From an uncultured Candidatus Melainabacteria bacterium (lineage in GTDB: Bacteria; Cyanobacteriota; Vampirovibrionia; Gastranaerophilales; Gastranaerophilaceae), in contig CALBKW010000085.1 of the NCBI GenBank assembly GCA_937895785.1, positions 1-26,115 on the forward strand: 26,115 nt of DNA. Direction: 5' to 3'. A program made the position numbers and the translations under genes. Below are positions 1 through 7,284 of this stretch, in pieces. Position 1 is the first letter of the stretch, and each line of letters begins with the position of its first letter. The notes beneath the pieces were generated by a model, which was not told the origin of the DNA, did no database searches, and was given only the letters and a program-made list of their open reading frames with translations.

Positions 1-5
1 TTAAC

Positions 6-30
6 CTCCCATTCGGGAGGCTTTTTTTTT
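6..30 (+). terminator. Rho-independent terminator of an upstream gene
   Basis: A 6-bp perfect stem (CCTCCC / GGGAGG, loop ATTC) is followed by C and a run of nine T. It terminates a + strand gene lying to the left of the window, none of which can be identified here apart from a possible TAA at 2-4. Confidence 0.85.
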
Positions 31-35
31 ACAAA

Positions 36-60
36 GATACCGCAACAGGTGCGGTATGAC
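36..60. repeat. Palindromic repeat unit, right-arm type
   Basis: A 25-bp imperfect palindrome beginning GATACCGC and ending GCGGTATGAC. It is one member of the GTCAT...ATGAC hairpin family that recurs at 833, 2814, 17759, 17860, 17918, 18158, 18277 and 25992. It lies just after the terminator at 6-30. Confidence 0.75.
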
Positions 61-112
61 GACTTACCGATTAGGTGGTTTTCTTTTGTCTATTATATGC
101 TTTAATTCATGG

Positions 113-118
113 TAAAAT
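113..118 (+). promoter_or_regulatory. Extended -10 box, probable leaderless start
   Basis: TGG precedes TAAAAT at 113-118 (TGn extended -10). The ATG of the next gene follows after exactly 6 nt, and no Shine-Dalgarno sequence is present. Transcription would begin at or next to the start codon. Confidence 0.6.
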
Positions 119-124
119 TAATCT

Positions 125-424
125 ATGAAATTTTTAAAGGATAATATTTTTATTATAACTTTTAACATAGCACTTATAATTATTGCTATTGTTGTTGGCG
201 ATTATATAATTGGTTGGGATAGTTTTAGAGATGATTTTATAAATAATCCTACATTTGCTTGGTTATGTATAGTTCTTATTTTTACTTGTTGTACTTCAGG
301 TATAGTGAAAATTATGGCATTAAAAGCAATTTGTGATAGAAAAAAGTTAATATTAATTCTTTTAATTCCAATTACAGAAATAGTTTTAATTTTCTATTTA
401 ATTCACAAACTTTTGTCATTTTAA
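125..424 (+). CDS. Small three-helix membrane protein, function unknown
   Basis: A 99-residue protein that I do not recognise. Three hydrophobic segments are visible, at about residues 8-30, 44-66 and 74-97. A short polar stretch containing WDSFRDDF lies between the first two and a basic ICDRKK loop before the third. A CC pair sits in helix 2. There is no signal peptide distinct from the first helix. No Shine-Dalgarno precedes the ATG; a -10 box ends 6 nt upstream, so a leaderless transcript is likely. A second small membrane protein follows on the same strand after about 75 nt with its own -10 box, so the two are neighbours but not clearly one operon. The reading frame is well formed and hydrophobic throughout, which supports a real gene. 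Confidence 0.6.
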   Translation: MKFLKDNIFIITFNIALIIIAIVVGDYIIGWDSFRDDFINNPTFAWLCIVLIFTCCTSGIVKIMALKAICDRKKLILILLIPITEIVLIFYLIHKLLSF

Positions 425-488
425 TTCAATATCTCCAATAAATGCATTATAATTGCCTATTGCCATTTGCATATTTCTAAAAAAGGTG

Positions 489-494
489 TATAAT
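489..494 (+). promoter_or_regulatory. -10 box, probable leaderless start
   Basis: TATAAT at 489-494 ends 6 nt before the ATG at 501. A weak -35 candidate, TTGCAT, lies at 467-472 with 16-bp spacing. The longer reading frame from TTG at 453 would start upstream of this promoter, which argues for 501 as the start. Confidence 0.55.
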
Positions 495-500
495 GTGCTT

Positions 501-758
501 ATGGCTAATTTATCAAAAGAAGTTTTAATACAAATAACAGTAATATTATTTATTGTATTTATAAGCTGTTGTTACAACTTAGGTAATTTTTCACTAGGCA
601 AAGATGTTGAACAAATAATAGTTTTTGGTTTGTCTGGAATACTTTTTTGTTCAATGTTCTACTTGCTTAATATGCAGAAAATACTATGGAAAAAGTTCGT
701 ACTAGTGGGTATTTTTGCAGTAATATATATGTTTATTTTATATTTATTTGCTTTATAA
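501..758 (+). CDS. Small membrane protein, function unknown
   Basis: An 85-residue protein starting MANLSKEVL that I do not recognise. Three hydrophobic segments fall at about residues 8-25, 37-53 and 60-84, with short polar loops (FSLGKDVEQ and LWKK). I chose ATG 501 over an in-frame TTG at 453 and GTG at 495 because TATAAT ends 6 nt before 501, the spacing seen at several other genes here. The stop codon is followed after about 5 nt by a strong bidirectional terminator. Size and topology resemble the gene at 125, but I see no convincing sequence similarity between them. Confidence 0.55.
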   Translation: MANLSKEVLIQITVILFIVFISCCYNLGNFSLGKDVEQIIVFGLSGILFCSMFYLLNMQKILWKKFVLVGIFAVIYMFILYLFAL

Positions 759-763
759 ATAGT

Positions 764-796
764 AAAAAGGACTTAGTTTTTACTAAGTCCTTTTTT
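764..796. terminator. Bidirectional terminator
   Basis: A perfect 9-bp stem (GGACTTAGT at 769-777, ACTAAGTCC at 782-790) has a TTTT loop and is flanked by A5 and T6 runs that extend the pairing. It lies between the + strand small membrane protein and the - strand aspS and can serve both. Confidence 0.88.
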
Positions 797-832
797 ATAC
801 GTTATCTCGGCGAGAGATTGTTGTATTTTTAT

Positions 833-857
833 GTCATGCCATACTTGTTACGGTATC
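833..857. repeat. Palindromic repeat unit, left-arm type
   Basis: A 25-bp member of the GTCAT...ATGAC family, beginning GTCATGCCATAC and ending ACGGTATC. The arms are slightly diverged from perfect pairing. It lies in the non-coding strip downstream of aspS. Confidence 0.65.
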
Positions 858-876
858 TTTTTAGTGCCTCCCTCTC

Positions 877-901
877 ACAAAATAATTATCAATTATTTTG
901 T
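877..901. repeat. Perfect inverted repeat
   Basis: ACAAAATAATT at 877-887 and AATTATTTTGT at 891-901 form an 11-bp perfect stem with an ATC loop, ending 19 nt before the aspS stop codon. There is no adjacent T-run, so a simple terminator is unlikely. It could protect the aspS mRNA 3' end or be the core of a degenerate miniature element. Confidence 0.6.
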
Positions 902-919
902 TCGGCAGAGTGCAAAATT

Positions 920-2704
920 TTATTTATGTTGAGCAGGATTGTAAGTTGATTTAATGTACAATTCTCTAAGTTGTTTGTAATCAGCTTCTGTTGGTGCGTT
1001 ACACATCAAGTCTTTTGCTGCTGAGTTTTTAGGGAATGCCATTACGTCACGAATTGATTCACATCTGCAAAGTAGAGCAATCCATCTGTCTAAACCGATT
1101 GCTAAACCTGCGTGAGGTGGTGTGCCATATTGTAATGCGTTAACCATGAATCCGAATTTTCTTTGAACATCCTCATCTGTTAGTTTTAAAGCTTTAAATA
1201 TTTTCTTTTGAACTTCTGGTGAGTGGATTCTAACAGAACCACCGCCTAATTCTGTGCCGTTATAAACGATATCATAAGCAACTGATTTAACGTGTCCTAA
1301 ATCACCGCTATCAAGTTTCTCTAAATCATCTAAGCAAGGTGATGTGAATGGGTGGTGCATTGCCATAAATCTTTCTTCTTCATCTGACCATTCAAACATT
1401 GGGAAGTCAACAATCCAAAGAAGAGCGTGTTTAGATTCATCGATTAAGTTTAATTTTTTACCAAAATATAATCTTAATCTGCCCATAATGTCATAAACTA
1501 ATTTTGGTTTATCTGCAACGAAGAAGATGATATCGCCAGCTTCAGCGCCTGCTCTTTCTTTAATACGTTTAGCTTGTTCTTCTGAAACGAATTTCAATAC
1601 AGGAGATTTTGCTGTGCCATCTTCGTTGTAAATAATATTAGCTAATGCTTTTGCACCGAATGATACAGCTAATTTTGTAATATCATCAATTTCTTTTCTT
1701 GAATAACTTGCGCCACCAGGGATTCTGATACCACGAACGATACCACCAGCTTCAAGAGTTTTCTTAACGATTTCAAATTCTGATTCCATAATGATATCAC
1801 CGATATCAAATAATTCTAAACCAAAACGAACATCTGGCTTATCAGAACCATATTTATCCATTGCTTCTTGCCAAGTCATTTGTTTGAATGGAGGTTTAAC
1901 TTCAACGCCTGCAGCTTTAAAACCTTCAACTAACAAGCCTTCAACAAGTTCAATAATATCTTTTTGTTCAACGAAAGACATTTCCAAGTCGATTTGTGTA
2001 AATTCAGGTTGTCTGTCTGCACGTAAGTCTTCATCACGGAAACATTTTGCAACTTGGTAATATCTTTCAACACCGCCAACCATTAATAATTGTTTAAAGA
2101 TTTGAGGTGATTGAGGAAGAGCGTAGAATTTACCAGGTTGAACACGTGACGGAACAAGGTAATCTCTAGCACCTTCTGGAGTTGTATTAATAAGAACAGG
2201 TGTTTCAACTTCTAAGAAACCATTGTTATCAAAATAATTTCTTACAGCTTGAACAACTTTGTGACGTAGTTTCAAGTTATTAAACATTTGAGGTCTTCTA
2301 ATGTCTAAATAACGATATTTCAATCTAACATCTTCTGAAACACTGTCATCGTCTAAAACAAATGGAACAGGTTTTGCTTCAGATAAGATTTCAACGTATT
2401 CTGGATAAACTTCAACTTGACCTGTTGGTAATTTTTCGTTGTAAGTTTCTTCAGGTCTTCTAGTAACTTTACCTTTTACCGTAATAACATATTCGTTTCT
2501 GATTTTTTCAAAAACTTTATGAATTTCAGGATTTTTTTGAGGGTCAGAAACCAATTGGAAAAATCCTGTTCTATCTCTTAATTCAATAAAAATCATACCG
2601 CCTAAGTCACGAACGCAATCAACCCAACCAGAAAGAGTTACTTCTTGGTCGATGTTTGATAGGTTAAGTTCGCCACAATTGTTTGTTTTCATTCTTAATT
2701 GCAT
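920..2704 (-). CDS. aspS: Aspartyl-tRNA synthetase
   Basis: Class IIb aminoacyl-tRNA synthetase that charges tRNA-Asp in the cytoplasm. The 594-residue length matches bacterial AspRS. An N-terminal OB-fold anticodon-binding domain comes first (about residues 1-105, with LSGWVDCVRDLGG and FIELRDRTG). The catalytic core follows, with motif 1 around RHKVVQAVRNYF, motif 2 FRDEDLRADRQPEFTQID and motif 3 near the C-terminus (GLAIGLDRWIALL). The bacterial GAD insertion lies between motifs 2 and 3. ATG at 2704 is preferred over 2710 because AAGGA is 9 nt upstream of the former and only 3 nt from the latter; 2692 (MKTNNCGE) is a third option. Whether the enzyme discriminates tRNA-Asp from tRNA-Asn cannot be judged from the sequence alone. 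It is monocistronic and ends near a bidirectional terminator. Confidence 0.97.
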   Translation of the reverse strand: MQLRMKTNNCGELNLSNIDQEVTLSGWVDCVRDLGGMIFIELRDRTGFFQLVSDPQKNPEIHKVFEKIRNEYVITVKGKVTRRPEETYNEKLPTGQVEVYPEYVEILSEAKPVPFVLDDDSVSEDVRLKYRYLDIRRPQMFNNLKLRHKVVQAVRNYFDNNGFLEVETPVLINTTPEGARDYLVPSRVQPGKFYALPQSPQIFKQLLMVGGVERYYQVAKCFRDEDLRADRQPEFTQIDLEMSFVEQKDIIELVEGLLVEGFKAAGVEVKPPFKQMTWQEAMDKYGSDKPDVRFGLELFDIGDIIMESEFEIVKKTLEAGGIVRGIRIPGGASYSRKEIDDITKLAVSFGAKALANIIYNEDGTAKSPVLKFVSEEQAKRIKERAGAEAGDIIFFVADKPKLVYDIMGRLRLYFGKKLNLIDESKHALLWIVDFPMFEWSDEEERFMAMHHPFTSPCLDDLEKLDSGDLGHVKSVAYDIVYNGTELGGGSVRIHSPEVQKKIFKALKLTDEDVQRKFGFMVNALQYGTPPHAGLAIGLDRWIALLCRCESIRDVMAFPKNSAAKDLMCNAPTEADYKQLRELYIKSTYNPAQHK

Positions 2705-2813
2705 AAACATAATTCCTTTTCTTTTAAATACAATAAAATATTAGCAAAAACATATTATTTTGTGAAGAAAAATTTTGCTTGTCTACTAGAATCTGATAAG
2801 GGCTAAATTATTT

Positions 2814-2929
2814 GTTATGTTCAGAATCGCAATATTTTTCCAAAGATATAACGTGACCCTGCTACATGGGTGACAGGCTCACAAGGCTCATACTTCGACT
2901 GTTCGCTTTGTCAAAAAATTCAGGGTGAC
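2814..2929. repeat. Long composite palindromic repeat
   Basis: A two-part member of the GTCAT...ATGAC family. The left palindrome is truncated (TTCAGAATC to 2828). A linker of about 26 nt resembles the one at 17784-17809. The right palindrome (GACCCTG at 2855 to CAGGGTGAC at 2929) has its loop expanded by about 58 nt. The reverse complement of that loop is recognisably shared with the repeat at 18277-18389. It fills most of the aspS/3007 intergenic region. Confidence 0.7.
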
Positions 2930-2994
2930 ATCTAATAACAGGTTTTAATTATAAAATAAAATATTTGAATGATTGCCGAGGAGAAAAAAATCAT

Positions 2995-3000
2995 TAAAAT
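2995..3000 (+). promoter_or_regulatory. -10 box, probable leaderless start
   Basis: TAAAAT at 2995-3000 ends 6 nt before ATG 3007. TTGCCG at 2973-2978 is a possible -35 with 16-bp spacing. The purine-rich GAGGAG at 2979-2984 is too far from the ATG to act as a Shine-Dalgarno. Confidence 0.55.
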
Positions 3001-3006
3001 AGTAAT

Positions 3007-3567
3007 ATGAAGAAAATTTTTAGCACAATTTTATTACTTTTATTTGTAACTCAAATGGCATTTGCAGATATTGATTACAGAAAAATATATGAGGATTTGC
3101 AACCTCCCGATTTTTCGTATATTCACGCAATTGACCCTGACCAATATTATGATATGCAACATTATGCTTGGTCACCATACCCTTTGTTTAGGTTAAATTC
3201 AGAAATTTATTTTAAAAATCAAACAATAGAACCGGGATATTATCTTTTAACTCCAAGAAAGCATGAAGATAAATGGTATATTTTGTTTAAGGAAAACGGA
3301 AATGTTAAATATACAATACCGTGCTATAAAGATGAATTAGTTTCAGAAGTTTTTTATCAACAAAATTTACCAAAAGAAAAACTTACTCCATCACAAAAAA
3401 TACATATTGGATTTGTAAATGCTGTAGGTCATTTCAATTCAGGTAAACGAAGACAAGCTCCTAGAACTTACTTGGAAATAGATGATTTAGATAATGATTT
3501 TATTTCAATAGTGGTTTATTATGGGGCAAGAAAATATTATATTTTGCTTAGAAGTAAGATAAAATAG
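3007..3567 (+). CDS. Exported protein of unknown function
   Basis: A 186-residue protein with a clear Sec signal peptide: MKK, a hydrophobic core ILLLLFVTQM, then AFA followed by DIDYRK, giving a likely signal peptidase I cut after residue 20. The mature part is rich in Tyr, Pro and charged residues (for example YYDMQHYAWSPYPLFRL and IEPGYYLLTPRKHEDKW) and has no membrane segment, so a periplasmic or surface location is expected. I recognise no domain. It is flanked by a leaderless-type promoter and a strong terminator at 3577, which indicates a single-gene unit. Confidence 0.75.
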   Translation: MKKIFSTILLLLFVTQMAFADIDYRKIYEDLQPPDFSYIHAIDPDQYYDMQHYAWSPYPLFRLNSEIYFKNQTIEPGYYLLTPRKHEDKWYILFKENGNVKYTIPCYKDELVSEVFYQQNLPKEKLTPSQKIHIGFVNAVGHFNSGKRRQAPRTYLEIDDLDNDFISIVVYYGARKYYILLRSKIK

Positions 3568-3576
3568 ATTAGATGT

Positions 3577-3614
3577 AAAAATGCGCGCAGAGTTTACACT
3601 GCGCGCATTTTTTT
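3577..3614. terminator. Bidirectional terminator
   Basis: A 10-bp perfect stem (ATGCGCGCAG at 3581-3590, CTGCGCGCAT at 3599-3608) is flanked by AAAA and a T7 run. It ends the exported-protein gene and, on the other strand, the gene ending at 3647. Confidence 0.88.
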
Positions 3615-3646
3615 GTTTAAAATTATTTAGGTCTTGCTCGCTCGCG

Positions 3647-4027
3647 CTACTCAAGTCCTGCATCGTCTTCTTTAATTTTATCGATAACCATTTTAGCCAT
3701 TTCTTTGGCAATAACACTTTGAGTAGCTTCTGGACAATTTTGTAACATTGTCATTGCAGTTTTTAATGTACCATCGATGTCGTACCAACGACCGTTTCTT
3801 GAATCACTTTGACCTGATTGAACAGCAGACATAATATCTTCAACAGATTCATATTTGTCATTTTCAATGTTGTGTTCAATGATAATTTTAATTAGATTCA
3901 ATGCAATTCTAATTTGAGTATCATCATCAGAATGTTCTAATGTACTCATTGCTTGTGATAGAACAGGGTCTTTATCATACCAACGGCGGTTTTGATTAGA
4001 ATATTCTTCTTTCATATTGTCTTCCAT
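3647..4027 (-). CDS. Small protein with an internal 37-residue duplication
   Basis: A 126-residue soluble, acidic protein that I do not recognise. It contains two ungapped copies of a 37-residue unit, at residues 15-51 and 80-116 (offset exactly 65), with 15 of 37 identical positions. Both begin RWYD-x-D, continue L-x-x-AM-x-x-L and TQ-x-x-IA, and end K-x-x-I-[ED]; each looks like a tryptophan-capped helical pair. The start is well supported: AAGGAGG lies just upstream of ATG 4027. It follows fixX by 34 nt on the same strand but has its own promoter (4054-4082), so it may be transcribed alone or read through from fixCX. A regulatory or partner role for FixCX would be speculation. Confidence 0.72.
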   Translation of the reverse strand: MEDNMKEEYSNQNRRWYDKDPVLSQAMSTLEHSDDDTQIRIALNLIKIIIEHNIENDKYESVEDIMSAVQSGQSDSRNGRWYDIDGTLKTAMTMLQNCPEATQSVIAKEMAKMVIDKIKEDDAGLE

Positions 4028-4053
4028 AAGTGCCTCCTTATTTATTATGTTTT

Positions 4054-4082
4054 ATTATATACTAACCTTGTTTAAATGTCAC
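4054..4082 (-). promoter_or_regulatory. Promoter of the duplicated-domain protein gene
   Basis: On the - strand, GTGACA (4082-4077), a 17-bp spacer and TATAAT (4059-4054) match the sigma-70 consensus in 11 of 12 positions. The -10 lies in the fixX intergenic gap and the -35 inside the fixX 3' end. Confidence 0.65.
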
Positions 4083-4337
4083 GCCTTTGTTACCTTTTGG
4101 ATAATTCCAATCAATACACTGTTTTTCGCAAGCTATTCTGCAAGCTCCGCATTCAAGGCAGTTTTCATAGTTAATAATCATTTTTTCATTTTTTTCGTCC
4201 CATTCCCAAACTTTAGCAGGACAAATAAATGTACAAACTTTTGTTTTACAATTTTTACATTTTTCATTATCATTTGTCAAATGTGAAACAGAATCGCAAA
4301 CATATTTTACTTTAAAAAGTTTGTCGTCTATGCTCAT
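4062..4337 (-). CDS. fixX: FixX-like ferredoxin
   Basis: A 91-residue bacterial ferredoxin of the FixX type, partner of the FixC flavoprotein in ETF:quinone oxidoreductase complexes. Cys27, Cys30, Cys35 and Cys39 (KCKNCKTKVCTFICP) and Cys60, Cys63, Cys66 and Cys70 (NCLECGACRIAC) provide two cluster-like motifs. In characterised FixX proteins one [4Fe-4S] cluster is usual, so whether both sets bind iron is open. I chose ATG 4337: it overlaps the fixC stop codon (ATGA) and has a GGGGGA Shine-Dalgarno upstream inside fixC. An in-frame ATG at 4352 lacks this spacing. Translational coupling to fixC is expected. Confidence 0.9.
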   Translation of the reverse strand: MSIDDKLFKVKYVCDSVSHLTNDNEKCKNCKTKVCTFICPAKVWEWDEKNEKMIINYENCLECGACRIACEKQCIDWNYPKGNKGVTFKQG

Positions 4338-5629
4338 TTTAAAATCCCCCATAGAACTTTTAAAACGGAAAAAGCATCTTTGAAAAGTTCTGAAAAACTC
4401 CTGTCAGTAAAAATTGATTTAATAAAATCTCTAAACTTGTCACGTTTAGGCACACTTTCAACCGCTGTAAACATATTGAAGAAATAGTTTATTTTCTTTA
4501 AATAGTAATTCATAAAAGAGTCACTACGCTCGTGCATTATAGGCATTAAGTTTGCGTATGATTTCAAATCTTTCATAATAAACGAATTTTCTAACTTTTT
4601 GTTGTAAAGTTTTAAACTTTCTTTTGAAAAATCACCTCTATCAAGCGCGTGAATAGCAGTTTCACCCGCAAACTCACCACTAATCATTGCAAGATTTGTA
4701 CCTTCCCAATGCAAGTTATTAACTAACATGCCAGCATCACCAACAACTAAAACGCCATCGTTATAAAGTTTTGGAACTTTGTTAAAGCCACCTTCTGGAA
4801 TTAAGTGTGCTGAATATTCGATTAATTCTCCATCTTTGATTAAAGGCGCAACAGAAGGGTGTTCTTTTAGTTTATCTAAAAGTTCATAAGGTTTTAATTT
4901 ATGTTTTTTAAGTTCGTCTAAAGCGATACCTAAACCAATAGAAATGCTGTCTTTGTTTGTGTAAATGTAACCTAAACCAAGCATAGAAAGCATAGGATAT
5001 CCAATGATTTCAGTAATGCAACCCTCACCAGAGTTTAGATTAAATCGTTCGTTAATTTTATCTTCACCTATTTTAATAACTTCTTTTACACCTAAAGCAA
5101 CATCTTGGGGTTCAATTGTGTCACGGAGTCCGATTTGTTTTGCAAGAAGAGAGTTTACGCCATCTGCAAGAATTACAATGTCTGCATAATATTTTTCTAA
5201 TTCGGTTTTTACACCGATAACTTTGCCTTTTTTGACAATTAATTCTTTTACAACAGTTTCCGTAACAAGAGTTACGCCTGCTTTTTGAGCTTCTTTTGCA
5301 CACCAGCGGTCAAATTTGCCTCTAATTACAGTATAACTGTTTGAAATAGAACTTTTTTCTGTGTGAGAAATAGTTGTATCTTCATTTTGAGTAAGCAACA
5401 TATACTTGTGTTTGGTGTTATTTCTCTCTAAAGGAGCTTCTATTTCAAAGTTTGGAAAAATTCTTTTTGTCGGTTGTGTGTAAATTGCTCCACCAAACAT
5501 ATTTTTACTACCAGAATAATTACCGCGTTCAATAAGTATAACCTCTTTGCCAGCGCGAGCAAGAGTAATCCCTGCAGAAATACCTGCTGGACCTCCCCCG
5601 ACTATAATTACCTGTGTTTTGTTTTCCAT
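4334..5629 (-). CDS. fixC: FixC-like electron-transfer flavoprotein:quinone oxidoreductase
   Basis: A 431-residue FAD-dependent oxidoreductase of the FixC/ETF-QO family. It passes electrons from electron-transfer flavoprotein to quinone, and in FixABCX complexes takes part in flavin-based electron bifurcation. The N-terminal Rossmann motif VGGGPAGISAG (residues 10-20) is followed by an acidic end of strand 2 (LIERG). A second FAD motif, VVVGDAGMLVN, lies in the C-terminal half. The in-frame extension to 5680 is rejected: MENKTQV at 5629 is preceded 6 nt upstream by TATAAT with TTTACA 17 bp further back. It overlaps fixX by 4 nt. The electron donors FixA and FixB are not in this window. Confidence 0.9.
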   Translation of the reverse strand: MENKTQVIIVGGGPAGISAGITLARAGKEVILIERGNYSGSKNMFGGAIYTQPTKRIFPNFEIEAPLERNNTKHKYMLLTQNEDTTISHTEKSSISNSYTVIRGKFDRWCAKEAQKAGVTLVTETVVKELIVKKGKVIGVKTELEKYYADIVILADGVNSLLAKQIGLRDTIEPQDVALGVKEVIKIGEDKINERFNLNSGEGCITEIIGYPMLSMLGLGYIYTNKDSISIGLGIALDELKKHKLKPYELLDKLKEHPSVAPLIKDGELIEYSAHLIPEGGFNKVPKLYNDGVLVVGDAGMLVNNLHWEGTNLAMISGEFAGETAIHALDRGDFSKESLKLYNKKLENSFIMKDLKSYANLMPIMHERSDSFMNYYLKKINYFFNMFTAVESVPKRDKFRDFIKSIFTDRSFSELFKDAFSVLKVLWGILK

Positions 5630-5635
5630 AACAAT

Positions 5636-5664
5636 ATTATAGTTAGTTAAAAAATGTTTGTAAA
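5636..5664 (-). promoter_or_regulatory. fixCX promoter, probable leaderless start
   Basis: On the - strand, TTTACA (5664-5659), a 17-bp spacer and TATAAT (5641-5636) give 11 of 12 consensus matches. The ATG of fixC begins 7 nt after the hexamer, and no Shine-Dalgarno is present. Confidence 0.75.
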
Positions 5665-5708
5665 TAACCAAAATAGACAAGGGTTGTTTTTTGTGTTTTT
5701 ATAAGTTT

Positions 5709-6668
5709 ATGAGTGAAAATAACAAAAAAGTTTTAGGGATTTTACCGCATAGTATTGCAGGGAGATTAATAACAAAAAGCCTTTTAGACGGTTTTGAACA
5801 AAACGGATTTAGTTTTGATATTTATGATGAATTAAAACAGGACAATTTTTTAGAATTTATTTCTAACAAAAGTTACGATTGTATTACTGGTTATGATTTT
5901 TCTCCTTTGAAATTAAAAGTAGATAATAACTTGAAAATTCCTTGTGCTTGTTATTTTGCTGATGAAATCGAAAGTAAAGCTTCGGGAGTTCTTGATGAAT
6001 GGCAAAAATATTTACCATATTTGAGTGAAGATGGAAATTATACTTTTTATTGGGATAGAGCTTTAGCGGAAAAATCAGAAGTGAAAAATTTATATTATAT
6101 GCCTCAGTTTGTAAATACAGAAGTTTATAAACCTTTAAATCTAGAAAAAGAATATGACATAATGTTTGCAGGTCGATTAGATACAGAATATCGCCTGAAT
6201 TTCTTTATTGAATTGATACAACATTTTTCAAATTTGAAATTTGCTTGGTTTGCAATAGAAAAACATTATAAAGATGCTCTTTCAAGAACAAATGAAGAAG
6301 GACAAGAGTTGTTAAAAAATGCATATAAAGGTTTTATAGATAATGAACCTGATATGGCAGTTGCAATAAACAAAGCAAAATTTGTATTTACAATGAATGC
6401 TCAAGGGCTTTCTTCATTAAATCATAGAACAGTTCAAGCTGTTGCATGCAAAACACTTGTTATAAGTGACTTTAGAGAAGAATTAAATATCTACAAAGGT
6501 GACTTGCCATTTTACATTAATATGGGTGATTTAGTTGAAAAAATAAATTATTATATGCAAAATGAAAAAGCTTATGAGTACACAACAAATAAATGCTATG
6601 AAATAGCATCAAAATATTTGAGTGCAGAATATTGTGTAAAATGTATGTTAAAAGTTATGGGCAGCTAG
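5709..6668 (+). CDS. CgeB-like glycosyltransferase
   Basis: A 319-residue protein with the two-lobed layout of GT-B glycosyltransferases of the CgeB / Glyco_trans_1_2 type. The N-terminal half reads like a degenerate Rossmann lobe (KVLGILPHSIAGRLITKSL). The C-terminal half carries EYDIMFAGRL, then NEPDMAVAINKAKFVFTMNAQGL and LNHRTVQAVACKTLVISD, the segment that usually holds the nucleotide-sugar contacts. Donor and acceptor are unknown; surface glycan or protein glycosylation is plausible. ATG 5709 is preferred to TTG 5691. There is no Shine-Dalgarno; TAGACA (5674-5679), 17 bp and TTTTAT (5697-5702) ending 6 nt before ATG is a weak leaderless-type promoter. It is divergent from fixC, and its last 14 bp overlap the convergent pseudopilin gene. 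Confidence 0.82.
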   Translation: MSENNKKVLGILPHSIAGRLITKSLLDGFEQNGFSFDIYDELKQDNFLEFISNKSYDCITGYDFSPLKLKVDNNLKIPCACYFADEIESKASGVLDEWQKYLPYLSEDGNYTFYWDRALAEKSEVKNLYYMPQFVNTEVYKPLNLEKEYDIMFAGRLDTEYRLNFFIELIQHFSNLKFAWFAIEKHYKDALSRTNEEGQELLKNAYKGFIDNEPDMAVAINKAKFVFTMNAQGLSSLNHRTVQAVACKTLVISDFREELNIYKGDLPFYINMGDLVEKINYYMQNEKAYEYTTNKCYEIASKYLSAEYCVKCMLKVMGS

Positions 6669-7284
6669 TTTGATTTGTCCAGTTTAATTTGTCTTTACAT
6701 TTCAAATAGTCCATATTACCATTTGTAATTGCCCAATTGGTTGCATTGTAGCTTGTTGCACTTGTTTTAAATGCGCTATTACTTTCTCTGTCTAAGCCCC
6801 TGCCATAAGGGTATATACCATTTGTAGTACTATAATTTATTCTGAAAATATCTCTGCCTGCAATAGTTTTACCTTTTACTCCTCCAAGAGCAACATAAAT
6901 GTAGAAACTGCTAGAAGCAGAACCATACATAGAAATTCCTGTTCCATCTTCAAGTTCATATTTATAGTAGGTTGTAGCATTTCCAGAAACAGTAGAAGGA
7001 TAACAATTATTAACTTTATCATTACCGCAATAGCGTGCTTTTAAATATTTCATAAGCATTTTTGTTTTAGTTTCTTTATCAACATCCCAATTTTCGTAAG
7101 GTCCATATTCGGCAAGAGATTTTGCATAAGCAACTTCAATATCATGATAAACTTTTCTTAATCTTGCAATATCTCTATCTTCTTGGTAACTATCCATCAA
7201 GTTTGGGATTGTAGCGACTGCAACAGTACCGATAATTGCCATTACAATCAATATTTCTGCAAGTGTGAAGGCTTTTTTAAACAT
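6655..7284 (-). CDS. Type IV pilin-like (pseudopilin) protein
   Basis: A 209-residue protein with a class III signal: MFKKA followed by FTLAEILIVMAIIGTVAVATIP. The very short leader is cut by prepilin peptidase after Ala5; Glu10 is the conserved Glu5 of the mature protein. The first hydrophobic helix is followed by a soluble domain with few recognisable features, four Cys near the C-terminus and middle, and the tail NWAITNGNMDYLKCKDKL. A paralogue at 18030 shares G-[RK]-DIF and the W-[AV]-I-x-NGN-[ML]-DYLK tail. The gene overlaps the preceding flippase-like gene by 8 nt (ATGTTTAA) with AAGGGAAG upstream inside it, so the two are cotranscribed and coupled. Its 3' end overlaps the convergent glycosyltransferase by 14 bp. 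Whether it is assembled into a pilus or a type II-like system is unknown. Confidence 0.85.
   Translation of the reverse strand: MFKKAFTLAEILIVMAIIGTVAVATIPNLMDSYQEDRDIARLRKVYHDIEVAYAKSLAEYGPYENWDVDKETKTKMLMKYLKARYCGNDKVNNCYPSTVSGNATTYYKYELEDGTGISMYGSASSSFYIYVALGGVKGKTIAGRDIFRINYSTTNGIYPYGRGLDRESNSAFKTSATSYNATNWAITNGNMDYLKCKDKLNWTNQTSCP

Noticed and set aside
686..949. + strand open frame of 87 codons
   Set aside because: It starts inside the small membrane protein gene in another frame, runs through the bidirectional terminator and a palindromic repeat, and overlaps the aspS 3' end.
5630..5680. Upstream start for fixC (MSILVIYKHF...)
   Set aside because: It would place the start codon upstream of a near-consensus promoter; the FAD-binding fold begins right after MENKTQ at 5629.
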